A stretch of DNA of 64,000 bases from Leptospira meyeri (GTDB taxonomy: Bacteria > Spirochaetota > Leptospiria > Leptospirales > Leptospiraceae), in contig NZ_SORO01000004.1 of assembly GCF_004368965.1 (NCBI RefSeq), forward strand, positions 62,001-126,000, in the 5' to 3' direction. Both the position numbers and the translations under genes were made by a program. Shown here in pieces: positions 16,824 to 24,902 of this stretch (within the stretch, counting starts at the first letter, position 1; each line of letters starts with the position of its first letter). Below the pieces are notes generated by a model. That model was given only the letters and a program-made list of their open reading frames with translations. It did no database searches and was not told the origin of the DNA.

Positions 16824-16851
16824 AGTATAACATACGAATTTAAAATTGCAA
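16824..16851 (-). promoter_or_regulatory. Promoter placed for a leaderless CoA-binding-protein transcript
   Basis: On the minus strand TTGCAA (-35), 16 bp, TATACT (-10), then six bases GTCCCT and the ATG. Initiation at the usual distance would fall on or next to the start codon. Confidence 0.55.
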
Positions 16852-16976
16852 GGGGAGGAATGTTGTAGATTGTCCTAAAGTCCAAATGAAGACTATTTTT
16901 TTGTTTAATTAAGATAACAAGAATCAGTTGACATCTTGTGGTTCTTAATTTGATTTAGATACTTATTCTTAAAATT

Positions 16977-18122
16977 ATGTTACGAATTGAATTTCTAAAA
17001 AGAATCTCATTAACTGCAATCTTGGTTGCAGCAGTCAATGTGCCGGAAGGAAAGGAGCCAAAAAAAGTTTCTAATGGAACCAAAGGTCTTTTGGAAATTC
17101 CTTTGTATCCAATGTCTGTGGCAGACGAGATTCTTTTGTCCATTACAAATAAAATTTTCCAATCTGGTATGGAGTTTGATTCATTTTTAATTTTGTTTTC
17201 ATCGGAGTTAAAAAATCTCTATCCATACGATGAAAATGCAAAAACCCTAACTTACAAAGATTTATACTGTGCATCTATACGATGTGAAATTCTATTCTGT
17301 CTTGCCAATGTGATCCTAAAAGTTTGGCAAAATCTTTGTCTCCAATTTGGTTTTGAAGGTTATGGCACTAAAGAATTCGAATCCGACACTATCCAAATCC
17401 AAGAATGGATCATTTCACTTGGAAATCAATTTAAGATGGGTGGAACCCCACATTTTTCTCTAAAAACAAAAGAAGATCAGAATGGGTCACAAACAAAGGT
17501 AAATTTTTTTGTTCCCTGGTTTGGCAATTTAAAAACAGAGACCATTCAGTTTTTTCCTTTATCCCTAGAAATACATAAAGTATGGAAAGAGGCAGCTGCA
17601 TTCAAAAATCAAATTGAATTTAATCAAAACATTGTTTCTGAAGTTTTAAGAATTTTGAACTTGTTGTTATATCGAATGAATGGTGCTCAAGCAAGATGGC
17701 ACCAATACTCTGTCAGGTTTTATTATTTAAATTTTGTTGAACAAGAATTTGAGCAGAAACAAAACAAAAAAAATCAAGAGATTCAAAATCAAAACTCAAA
17801 GAGTTTGGTTTCCGTTCGTGGTGTTTCTTTGGAGTCAGCCGTTCGTACGATCAAAGAAAGAGCTTTTCATATGCAAAGTGGGGTCTATCATGAAATGGAT
17901 AGACAAAACCAACAAATGGTGGTTTCTTCACTCATTCACGTGATGGATCAGATTTCGGAAAGCATCGATGGCGAAAAAGAAATTACAAAAAAGTTACGTT
18001 TGGTCCATAAATATGGTGGAATCATTTCTGTTTCGACCGCAGCTAGTGCAAGAGATTCTCTTTCTGTTATAGAGGATGCTTTGTTTTTATTGCAAAAAGA
18101 GCGAAGATTACATTTTCCTTGA
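16977..18122 (+). CDS. Protein of unknown function, upstream partner of a flagellin-like gene
   Basis: A 381-residue protein I do not recognise. It has no clear signal peptide, only a weakly hydrophobic stretch at residues 8-21. The middle is mixed; from about residue 215 onward it is helical and polar, with a Lys/Gln/Asn-rich linker near 255-270 and a helical C-terminal part (KERAFHMQSGVYHEMDRQ; a closing ALFLLQKERR). Its stop lies 15 bp before the truncated FlaB-like gene, a spacing that implies one operon and a shared role, perhaps binding or storing the flagellin-like protein. That link is inference from position only. The ATG at 16977 lacks a clear ribosome site; an internal start is possible. 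Confidence 0.6.
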   Translation: MLRIEFLKRISLTAILVAAVNVPEGKEPKKVSNGTKGLLEIPLYPMSVADEILLSITNKIFQSGMEFDSFLILFSSELKNLYPYDENAKTLTYKDLYCASIRCEILFCLANVILKVWQNLCLQFGFEGYGTKEFESDTIQIQEWIISLGNQFKMGGTPHFSLKTKEDQNGSQTKVNFFVPWFGNLKTETIQFFPLSLEIHKVWKEAAAFKNQIEFNQNIVSEVLRILNLLLYRMNGAQARWHQYSVRFYYLNFVEQEFEQKQNKKNQEIQNQNSKSLVSVRGVSLESAVRTIKERAFHMQSGVYHEMDRQNQQMVVSSLIHVMDQISESIDGEKEITKKLRLVHKYGGIISVSTAASARDSLSVIEDALFLLQKERRLHFP

Positions 18123-18137
18123 GGTATTGGTGAATCT

Positions 18138-18860
18138 ATGAAATTATCAAAGAACCCTATTTGGACCACTGATTCACAAAGAGAAACGATCATTCAAAAA
18201 CAAATTCATGCCCTTCGCAAAGAAATAGTTGATTGGGTTTCTCGAGAATCCTCTTTAACAGAAGACAAAAAAGAAATAATAATTAGAACCAATACGAGTG
18301 AAAATTTTTTTGAATATTCCGTTTTGAATCGAAGAGATGTAAGTGCCATAGATTCGAGGTTAAAGTTCATTTCTTTGAGTTCAGAAAGATTAGAAAAACT
18401 GTATGAACTTCAGCCAACTCGCACCACCTTCCAAAAACAAACTTTTCTGATTCGCAAGGCAATCGTGTATTTAGATACTATGCTTTTGATTGCACAAAGA
18501 ATGTCTTCCATTGCGAAATCAGAGGCTATGCGTGAATTTAAAGACTTACAATTAGAAGTTGCCACATTGATTGATGAAGTCGACCGCATTGCTTCATTTG
18601 CTGAATACAACAATATTCGATTGTTTGAAGGACACTTTGCAAGGAATTCTAGAGTTGCATCGATGTGGTTCATCAATGAAACAAATGGTGAGCTCTTTCG
18701 AGTTTATCTTGGTACGATGACAGCCAAGTCTCTTGGGTTGACTTCCTCTGATGGAAATCCTGAGACGTTGTCGAGTCCTGTTTTGTTTCAAAAAAAAATG
18801 GATGAAGCCATCAATAAAATTATCGAAGAACGAAACCGATTGCAATCTGTTCTTAATTGA
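18138..18860 (+). CDS. Truncated FlaB-like flagellin paralogue
   Basis: A 240-residue protein whose residues about 105-235 closely resemble the D1 part of spirochaetal FlaB core flagellin. Points of match include a RMSSIAKSE helix, LIDEVDRIASFAEYNNIRLF, EGHFARNSRVASMWF, a VYLGTMTAKSLGL strand-helix, and DEAINKIIEERNRL. It ends there: the C-terminal half of D1 and the D0 helix that pack the filament core in true FlaB are absent. The first 100 residues do not show the usual flagellin D0 start. It therefore cannot polymerise like normal flagellin and may cap, regulate, or be a relic. It follows the 381-residue unknown by 15 bp. Confidence 0.8.
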   Translation: MKLSKNPIWTTDSQRETIIQKQIHALRKEIVDWVSRESSLTEDKKEIIIRTNTSENFFEYSVLNRRDVSAIDSRLKFISLSSERLEKLYELQPTRTTFQKQTFLIRKAIVYLDTMLLIAQRMSSIAKSEAMREFKDLQLEVATLIDEVDRIASFAEYNNIRLFEGHFARNSRVASMWFINETNGELFRVYLGTMTAKSLGLTSSDGNPETLSSPVLFQKKMDEAINKIIEERNRLQSVLN

Positions 18861-18946
18861 AAATTGAAAAATAGGATTTTGTATCAGTATATCTATTTCC
18901 TAGGAGTCTCATATTTAAAAGATTGCCTTAGGTAAAAAATTTAATT

Positions 18947-19492
18947 ATGAATACACTTGAAAAAAAATTCAATGAAATGCGCAGTAAAAAGAACAATTCG
19001 ACTAGTGATTCGTTTGCGTTATTTGATGCGTTACAACCAGTTTCTATAGAAGATACAATTGGTCGGTGGCATGGGTCCGGTTTTCACACTGCTCATACAA
19101 TGGATGGAGCTTTGGAGACGTTCAATTGGTATGGAAAAGAATTTGTCGATGCTGACAATGTTCATCCTCTTGTATTTCGATCTTTTGGAAAAACTTTATT
19201 TAAAGTGAATCCTTCGCTTATGCCCGTACGACTTGCAACATTGATTCCATCGACTCACTTGTGGCCTTTAAAATACTTATTTTTAATGGTTCGTTTTTTG
19301 TTTCAAACTTCAAAATCAAAAGCGCGCGTCAGACGAATTGAGTTTCGTGGACAACTGACGGCTGCAATGATCTATGACAATTTACCCATTCACGATGTAT
19401 TTAAAAAGGTAAATCAGGATACTTTGTTTGGTTGTATGGATTATAAAGGAATGAAACAACCTTTCTTTTTTGTATTAGAAAGAGATAAATAA
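18947..19492 (+). CDS. GXWXG / DUF4334 domain protein
   Basis: A 181-residue cytoplasmic protein. Residues 38-46 (GRWHGSGF) form the GxWxG motif, and the C-terminal half with VRRIEFRGQLTAAMIYDNLPIHDVF and the FGCMDYKG segment fits the DUF4334 domain, a pair usually found together in this family. The function of the family is not established; a lipocalin-like small-molecule binding fold is often assumed. It stands alone between the flagellin-like gene and a convergent transducer gene, and ends at a strong hairpin. Confidence 0.8.
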   Translation: MNTLEKKFNEMRSKKNNSTSDSFALFDALQPVSIEDTIGRWHGSGFHTAHTMDGALETFNWYGKEFVDADNVHPLVFRSFGKTLFKVNPSLMPVRLATLIPSTHLWPLKYLFLMVRFLFQTSKSKARVRRIEFRGQLTAAMIYDNLPIHDVFKKVNQDTLFGCMDYKGMKQPFFFVLERDK

Positions 19493-19496
19493 AAAA

Positions 19497-19531
19497 TACA
19501 CCCTTGTGTTCCTTGATAAAACAAGGGTGTA
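19497..19531. terminator. Strong bidirectional terminator
   Basis: An 11-bp perfect stem, TACACCCTTGT and ACAAGGGTGTA, with a 13-nt loop, placed between the convergent DUF4334 and transducer genes. An A-run before it gives the minus-strand transcript its T-run. Confidence 0.85.
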
Positions 19532-19544
19532 AATTATCCGATAT

Positions 19545-21266
19545 TTAGTCGTTTAACCAAGTGATTCCTGATTCCAAACTAGGTACGGATTTTAATTCAA
19601 CATTACCTGTTTTGAGAGTTTGGTCATCAATGGAAATGGCAGCTAAAGCCGAGTTGGGAACGACAACAGCCATTTTTCTTAGACTCGAATTACTTGCTTT
19701 AGGGAACCAGTTGACATTCACCCATTCTTGAGCAGAGCGTGTGACAAGACCCATCCTTCTTGTGTCGGCAAGCCACTTGCGAATGTTATATTTATGTATA
19801 ATATTCAGGGCTTCGTTTAGAATCTCTATGTATTTATCTTCGCTAAAATTTGGTGTCCAAACAACTTCTAATAGATCTTTTTCTTTTATATAATAAATAC
19901 TTCCGATATCAGAACGGAATTGGAGCTTGTGAGTGGATTCATCCCTTTCGGAAATTGATGATTCATCGGAAGCTACATTTGTTTTAAAAAGATCAACCAT
20001 TGAAATTAGTTTATTTGCTGTATTGGCAATGGCAGTAATTTTTTCAGCAAGTAAGTCGCTACTTTCTGAATTGCTAAAGGATGACTGGCTAATGGAGGAG
20101 ACAGATGCCATTACTTCGTTTGTAGCTGTTTTGTGTTCAGTGACTGCTTCTTTGATTTCTTCTGATCTCTCTTTAACAAAAGTAGCTTCTAACAAAAGTT
20201 TGTTTTTTAGTTCTTTCTGTGTATTCACGGCAGAGTGGACTTCTGTAATCTTTTCTGAGATAGAATCAATGTTTCCAATAATCTCTTGGATTTCCATAGT
20301 TGTTTTTTCAATTCGTTCTCTTCCTAAAGAAACATCGTTTTGATTTTTCTTCATCAGAGAGTCGATTCCCTTGACAGCGCTAGCAGTTCTTTCTGCAAGT
20401 TTTGAAACTTCTTCGGCAACAACCGCAAAGCCTCTTCCTGCGTCACCAGCACGCGCAGCTTCAATCGATGCATTAAGGGCAAGCATATTGACTTGTTCAC
20501 TGATTTTTGAGATGACATCGACTGTTTTTGAAATTTCAAGTGAACTTTGGGACAAATTGTCCATAGCTTCATTCATTGTTCGAAGTGTATTTTTTCCTGC
20601 TTCCGCACGATCAATAATATTCTTAATTGAATCAAGAGTGCCTTCGACATGTTCTCCCGTTTTATCAATAGCTAACGATAACCGATCTACCTCCGAAGTT
20701 AAGTTGCTCATACTTTGTGAATTATTTTCTGCTATATTTGAGATAGACACCGCAACTCCAGAAATTTCTTCTATTGATGCTGAAACCTCTTCTGTCGCTG
20801 CTGATTGGGATTGTAAGTTGGATGCAAAGTCAAGAGTGACAAGTTTCATTTCTTGAGAGTCGGAAGATAATGTATCAGCGGAAGTTTTAATATGTTGAAT
20901 AAGTTCTTCTTGTGCTTGTAACATTCTATGAAAGCTTGAATAGAATTCTGCAAGTAAATCATTCTTTTTGAAAACAAGTCGGGTTTGTAAATTTCCAAGT
21001 CCAACGTCTTTAAAAGCTATTTCTAATTTTCCAAAAATCTTTTCAAACCAAGAACTTAGTGATAATCCAAAGAAAAAGCTGAAAATTAATAATATCGTCA
21101 GAGCAATCCCAATGGCCATTGTTAGGTTTTTAGGTAATGCATTTTGGACCTGCAAAACTATGGCCAAGGTGAAAAGCAAAAGCAATCCGAAGGCCAAAAA
21201 AGAAAGGATGAAATAGGTTTTAAGTTTTGAATGCATAATTTTTCTAATTCCAATTTTCAATGCCAC
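19545..21266 (-). CDS. Methyl-accepting chemotaxis-type transducer with C-terminal STAS/SEC14-like domain
   Basis: A 573-residue inner-membrane signal transducer. Two helices (about 15-37 and 47-67) are joined by only a short loop, so there is no periplasmic ligand domain. A HAMP-like stretch follows, then a long coiled-coil signalling domain with the conserved hairpin tip [20 protein letters not shown] and [11 protein letters not shown], which binds CheA/CheW in this family. The last 120 residues form an extra domain ([12 protein letters not shown], a [10 protein letters not shown] block, KMAVVVPNS) like the SpoIIAA/SEC14-type domains common in leptospiral proteins. The start is GTG at 21266 or ATG at 21233. 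Sensing is probably of a cytoplasmic or membrane cue. Confidence 0.88.
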   Translation of the reverse strand: MALKIGIRKIMHSKLKTYFILSFLAFGLLLLFTLAIVLQVQNALPKNLTMAIGIALTILLIFSFFFGLSLSSWFEKIFGKLEIAFKDVGLGNLQTRLVFKKNDLLAEFYSSFHRMLQAQEELIQHIKTSADTLSSDSQEMKLVTLDFASNLQSQSAATEEVSASIEEISGVAVSISNIAENNSQSMSNLTSEVDRLSLAIDKTGEHVEGTLDSIKNIIDRAEAGKNTLRTMNEAMDNLSQSSLEISKTVDVISKISEQVNMLALNASIEAARAGDAGRGFAVVAEEVSKLAERTASAVKGIDSLMKKNQNDVSLGRERIEKTTMEIQEIIGNIDSISEKITEVHSAVNTQKELKNKLLLEATFVKERSEEIKEAVTEHKTATNEVMASVSSISQSSFSNSESSDLLAEKITAIANTANKLISMVDLFKTNVASDESSISERDESTHKLQFRSDIGSIYYIKEKDLLEVVWTPNFSEDKYIEILNEALNIIHKYNIRKWLADTRRMGLVTRSAQEWVNVNWFPKASNSSLRKMAVVVPNSALAAISIDDQTLKTGNVELKSVPSLESGITWLND

Positions 21267-21354
21267 AGAGTAGATGCTAGTCTAAAACTCTAATAAAACA
21301 ATTTTGGTTTTAGTTTTCTAGGATTCGTTTCTCACAAGGGACATAATTGAAAAA

Positions 21355-22530
21355 CTATAACGTTGGATACTCAATCTGTTTTGTGACAAACCGCAATGTT
21401 TTCGTTCCATATCTATTTTCAATCTCTGACAACGTTTTTTTAAGCTCATCGACCGGTTTGATTTCATTAGCAATTTTTTTACTCAGTTGACCTTGGTTTT
21501 GGTCTTCATTGTTGGTATCAGAAACGAACCTGATTCCTGATTTTGTTACGATCGATTGATTGGGACTTGTCACAACCATTGCCTTGGACTTGTATGTGCG
21601 AGAATAAGCATCTGCCACAAGAGCAACCGAAATTTCATCTATCCCTTGGTAGATAGGAATTTCTATCGTTTCGTAATTCCAAATGAATATTAAGTTCTTA
21701 GCCGCAGTTGAATACTCATCCCACCCAAAATGAAAAACATCACTGTTGTGGCTTGAGTCCCAATTGGAAACTCCTAATTCACTCGCTATGTCTTTGGCTT
21801 TTCTGAAACCTGCGATTGATTCAACAATCGCTAACGAAATGGGAAGGGATGCTGTGACACCTGCTGTAGTAATGACATCCTTGTCTTGTAGATATCTTTT
21901 ATTTTTTGTCCATATCGTATCTTTGAATGTTTTTGATAAGTCGGGTAAGGAATACCAATGTCCTGTCGCATGTTTATCTTTTAGCAATCCAGCATGGGCC
22001 AATGTCCAAACCCCATCACAAATCCCAACGATCGTTGCACCTAGTTTGTTCTGGTTTTGAATCCAATGGATTATTATTTTATTATTCGAATTGTGAATGG
22101 CTGGAACAATCACTATATCCGCACCCTCGGGATATAATCTATCAAAGTCTGCAATTGAGGTAGTAATTTCTATTGAAAGTGTTGGGAACATATCCATACG
22201 TCCTTTGTTAGGTGCAATGAGTGATACTTCCGCGATTTCTGCTCGTTTTAATACTCCGAATGGAATGAGAAAATCGGTCAGTTCTGTATATTGGTTTTCG
22301 CCAATGATCGCTACGACTGGTTTTTTATGAGTTTTTTTTACCGGAAATTTTTCTAAGTTATTCTTTGTCGGCGTTTGGCTAAATAGATGAAATGGTCCCA
22401 TTCCAAATGGTAAACAAAAAAACAAGTAGGTTAACAGAATTAAAATTAGTGTTACGAGGTGATTTGTTGAAGGGATGCTTTTTAATTTCATTTTATCAGT
22501 ATTACATTCTTTTGTCTTTCGGTCGTCCAT
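21355..22530 (-). CDS. Membrane-anchored DJ-1/PfpI family protein
   Basis: A 391-residue protein with a single hydrophobic helix (about 24-43) that probably anchors it in or exports it across the inner membrane. Residues 75-260 form a DJ-1/PfpI domain with the nucleophile elbow GICDGVWTLAHAGLL (Cys near residue 170) and the usual ITTAGVTASLP motif. Residues about 290-350 (IYQGIDEISVALVADAYS) look like the start of a second, incomplete copy. Members related to AraC activators (GlxA-like) sense small molecules; here the AraC gene is divergent, 79 bp away. The start may instead be the ATG at 22491 (MKLKS). The substrate is unknown. Confidence 0.8.
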   Translation of the reverse strand: MDDRKTKECNTDKMKLKSIPSTNHLVTLILILLTYLFFCLPFGMGPFHLFSQTPTKNNLEKFPVKKTHKKPVVAIIGENQYTELTDFLIPFGVLKRAEIAEVSLIAPNKGRMDMFPTLSIEITTSIADFDRLYPEGADIVIVPAIHNSNNKIIIHWIQNQNKLGATIVGICDGVWTLAHAGLLKDKHATGHWYSLPDLSKTFKDTIWTKNKRYLQDKDVITTAGVTASLPISLAIVESIAGFRKAKDIASELGVSNWDSSHNSDVFHFGWDEYSTAAKNLIFIWNYETIEIPIYQGIDEISVALVADAYSRTYKSKAMVVTSPNQSIVTKSGIRFVSDTNNEDQNQGQLSKKIANEIKPVDELKKTLSEIENRYGTKTLRFVTKQIEYPTL

Positions 22531-22609
22531 GCGGATACAGACGGACTAAAAAAGGAGAGACTTCCCTTAAAAAAATAGACAGAAAAAAAAACACATTCTT
22601 GATAGAGGA

Positions 22610-23728
22610 ATGAATCTGATTCCATTTGCAGGAGCCGTTGTCTCCTCTTTGCTTGCAATCGCACATTGGATTAAAATAAAAGAAAATCGGTTTTTAGAAG
22701 ATCATCAAATAGTAACGTCAATTCCAATGGAAAACCGTTTTTTGTATCGGTATGCACCTTCGTTTCTTTTCATTTCGCTTACCATTTTACAATTTCATAT
22801 TTATCTTGAATTAACAAATCAGATTTATGTATTACCGTTTTTTTATGGCATTCATATTCCTTGCCTCCTACTCATTGGACCTCTTAGTTATATTTTTTTT
22901 GAAGATATGAGTGGCGGTGGGTTTAAAAAAATCCGATGGTACCATTTTTTGCCTAGTTTATTTGGTTTTATTTATCTTTTTGTAGTTTGGTCAAAAATTT
23001 CCTCTCTGCCATTTCTGGATTCTACGGACCATCATTCTATTTCATATGATCATTTCTCCGTTGGAATCTTTTTGTGTTTGGGAGTTTTATCTATTTTTGG
23101 ATACACACTTGCCATTTTGATTCGTATATATCGTTGGAAGTCTGATTTCAATAAAACAATAGGTTCTTCTTTTTTACCTTTTTTGTATTTTATGGGATAT
23201 TCTTTGTTAGTTGTTACTTTATTTGTCATTGCACAACTTTTCTTTATGCAAATATTCCTTGTTGCATGTGCGGGGCTAACTTTTCTTTTGGCTTATATTT
23301 TATTGTTAAAAATTAACCATAAAGAACTCATTCCAAATTTTAAGAAAGAAACCCGATTGGCTCGTTATCAAGAAAGCCGAATCAAAGGAGTTGATATCAC
23401 TCTAGTTCTGCAGCAACTAGAAGAACTCATGAGTTCGGAAAAGTTGTTTTTAAATGAAGACCTTAGTTTAGCAGTTTTGTCAAAACGGTTGGGTATTAGT
23501 AGTCACCAACTTTCCGAAATTTTAAACTCAAAACTTAATTGTACCTTTCGTAATTATGTCAATGGATTCCGTTTGCAGGAATCAGCAAGACTTCTATTAG
23601 AACAACCACAGATGACAATCTTAAGTGTGATCTATGCTTCTGGATTTAATTCAAAATCATCCTTTCATAAACTTTTTCAAAATCGATTTGGTCTTTCGCC
23701 ACAAAAATACCGATCGCAATCCGACTAA
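22610..23728 (+). CDS. Membrane-bound AraC family regulator
   Basis: A 372-residue protein with six or seven hydrophobic helices across residues 1-245 and a C-terminal AraC-type double helix-turn-helix (about 265-370): LAVLSKRLGISSHQLSEILN for the first helix pair and the AraC tail VIYASGFNSKSSFHKLFQNR, GLSPQKYR. This layout, an integral-membrane sensor joined to an AraC domain, is common in Leptospira. It probably senses a signal in the membrane and controls nearby genes, with the divergent DJ-1 gene the first candidate. Its stop is one base from the convergent hydrolase stop, leaving no space for a terminator. Confidence 0.88.
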   Translation: MNLIPFAGAVVSSLLAIAHWIKIKENRFLEDHQIVTSIPMENRFLYRYAPSFLFISLTILQFHIYLELTNQIYVLPFFYGIHIPCLLLIGPLSYIFFEDMSGGGFKKIRWYHFLPSLFGFIYLFVVWSKISSLPFLDSTDHHSISYDHFSVGIFLCLGVLSIFGYTLAILIRIYRWKSDFNKTIGSSFLPFLYFMGYSLLVVTLFVIAQLFFMQIFLVACAGLTFLLAYILLLKINHKELIPNFKKETRLARYQESRIKGVDITLVLQQLEELMSSEKLFLNEDLSLAVLSKRLGISSHQLSEILNSKLNCTFRNYVNGFRLQESARLLLEQPQMTILSVIYASGFNSKSSFHKLFQNRFGLSPQKYRSQSD

Positions 23729-23729
23729 T

Positions 23730-24893
23730 TTACGTTCGTTTCTTCTTTTTTGATGGTTTTTGATTCATTGTATCTGCTTTTAGAACTGCTGCAAAATATT
23801 CACCAATAACAATATCTGACCAAGAGTTTGCTTTGAGTCCTTCGAAATATGCAATATGACTTCCGCGTTTCGTATGCAAGTGGATAGTATTTGGAAGAGT
23901 TTCTAACCAATGCAAATTTTCCAAGACATTTTGATTCACACAAATAGGATCGTCTGCCGAGTTTAGGACAAGCAAGGGAGTTTTTATATTTTTTGCAACT
24001 AACACAGGGTTGGAATGGTAATAGTATTTTTCTTTATTTTTGAACCCTGAAACTGCATGTAGTTTATCTTGAAACTCACCAATAGTTTTGATTTTTAATA
24101 ATTCCTCAATTCCTTTTAGCTTTGATAAACTTTCATAATGCGTTTTTAAAAAATAGTTAATTAACCTTTGGCCCATTATTTTACTATAAACCGGATGAAC
24201 TCGATGAAATGCTTTTTCTATATCATAGGCCGGAGAGACTGCAACAGCAGCTTTAAATTGACTTTTTGCACCCGCTTCTCCTAAATAACGAGCGAGTAAC
24301 CCGGATCCAGCGGAAATACCTACACCAAATAATGGGTTGTCAGGAAATCTTTTTTGGATATGAGATAATTGTTCTTTTAGGTCGGATGTAGAACCCATTG
24401 TATTAATTTTAGGTGTTGTGAGAGGTAAGTTCCCATGACCTCTGCGAATGCAGACCACTACAATCCAATTGTATCGTTCTCGTAAGTATTTAACCGTGGA
24501 TTTAACATCTTGTTCATCCCCACTAATCGTATGGAAAACCACAATAATCGGAGTCCTATCTTTTTTTGTGTTTTTCGTTAAACCTGACCAAGCAAGACCA
24601 GTGATCCCTCCATCCTTCATTTTTAATTGTTCCAATTGATCGTAATCAAATTTTTTTGTACGATATTCGCGAAACATTAAAAGAAATAACATTAAGTGTT
24701 GGTTAAAACACCAGAAAGTCGGATAATATTTATTTGTTAGGTGTGGCGATTGATCAATGACACGTAGTAAAAAATCTGATTCACTAAATCTGAGAACTGG
24801 TGTTTCTACAACTTCCCAAAAATAGTAGATTATAAAAACTATCAAACCAATAAAGAGGAAAGTTATAAGAGGATGGTTTATCAGAAAACTCAC
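23730..24893 (-). CDS. YheT-like alpha/beta hydrolase with N-terminal membrane anchor
   Basis: A 387-residue hydrolase. An N-terminal helix (about 8-28) anchors it. The hydrolase fold begins with PIIVVFHTISGDEQD; the nucleophile elbow is GVGISAGSG (Ser near residue 195), followed by ARYLGEAG, which is typical of the YheT family. The acid is in LNSADDPI and the histidine in RGSHIAYFEG. The substrate is likely a lipid or ester but is unproved. Start is GTG with an AGGA site, 9 bp after the GH2 gene, so it is the last gene of the MFS-GH2-hydrolase operon. The Lys/Arg-rich C-terminal tail (KPSKKKKR) is unusual. Confidence 0.87.
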   Translation of the reverse strand: MSFLINHPLITFLFIGLIVFIIYYFWEVVETPVLRFSESDFLLRVIDQSPHLTNKYYPTFWCFNQHLMLFLLMFREYRTKKFDYDQLEQLKMKDGGITGLAWSGLTKNTKKDRTPIIVVFHTISGDEQDVKSTVKYLRERYNWIVVVCIRRGHGNLPLTTPKINTMGSTSDLKEQLSHIQKRFPDNPLFGVGISAGSGLLARYLGEAGAKSQFKAAVAVSPAYDIEKAFHRVHPVYSKIMGQRLINYFLKTHYESLSKLKGIEELLKIKTIGEFQDKLHAVSGFKNKEKYYYHSNPVLVAKNIKTPLLVLNSADDPICVNQNVLENLHWLETLPNTIHLHTKRGSHIAYFEGLKANSWSDIVIGEYFAAVLKADTMNQKPSKKKKRT

Positions 24894-24902
24894 TCGATTG
24901 TC

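Noticed and set aside
22392..22613. Plus-strand 73-codon frame in the DJ-1/AraC gap
   Set aside because: It covers the 5' end of the DJ-1 gene on the other strand and has no ribosome site or domain.
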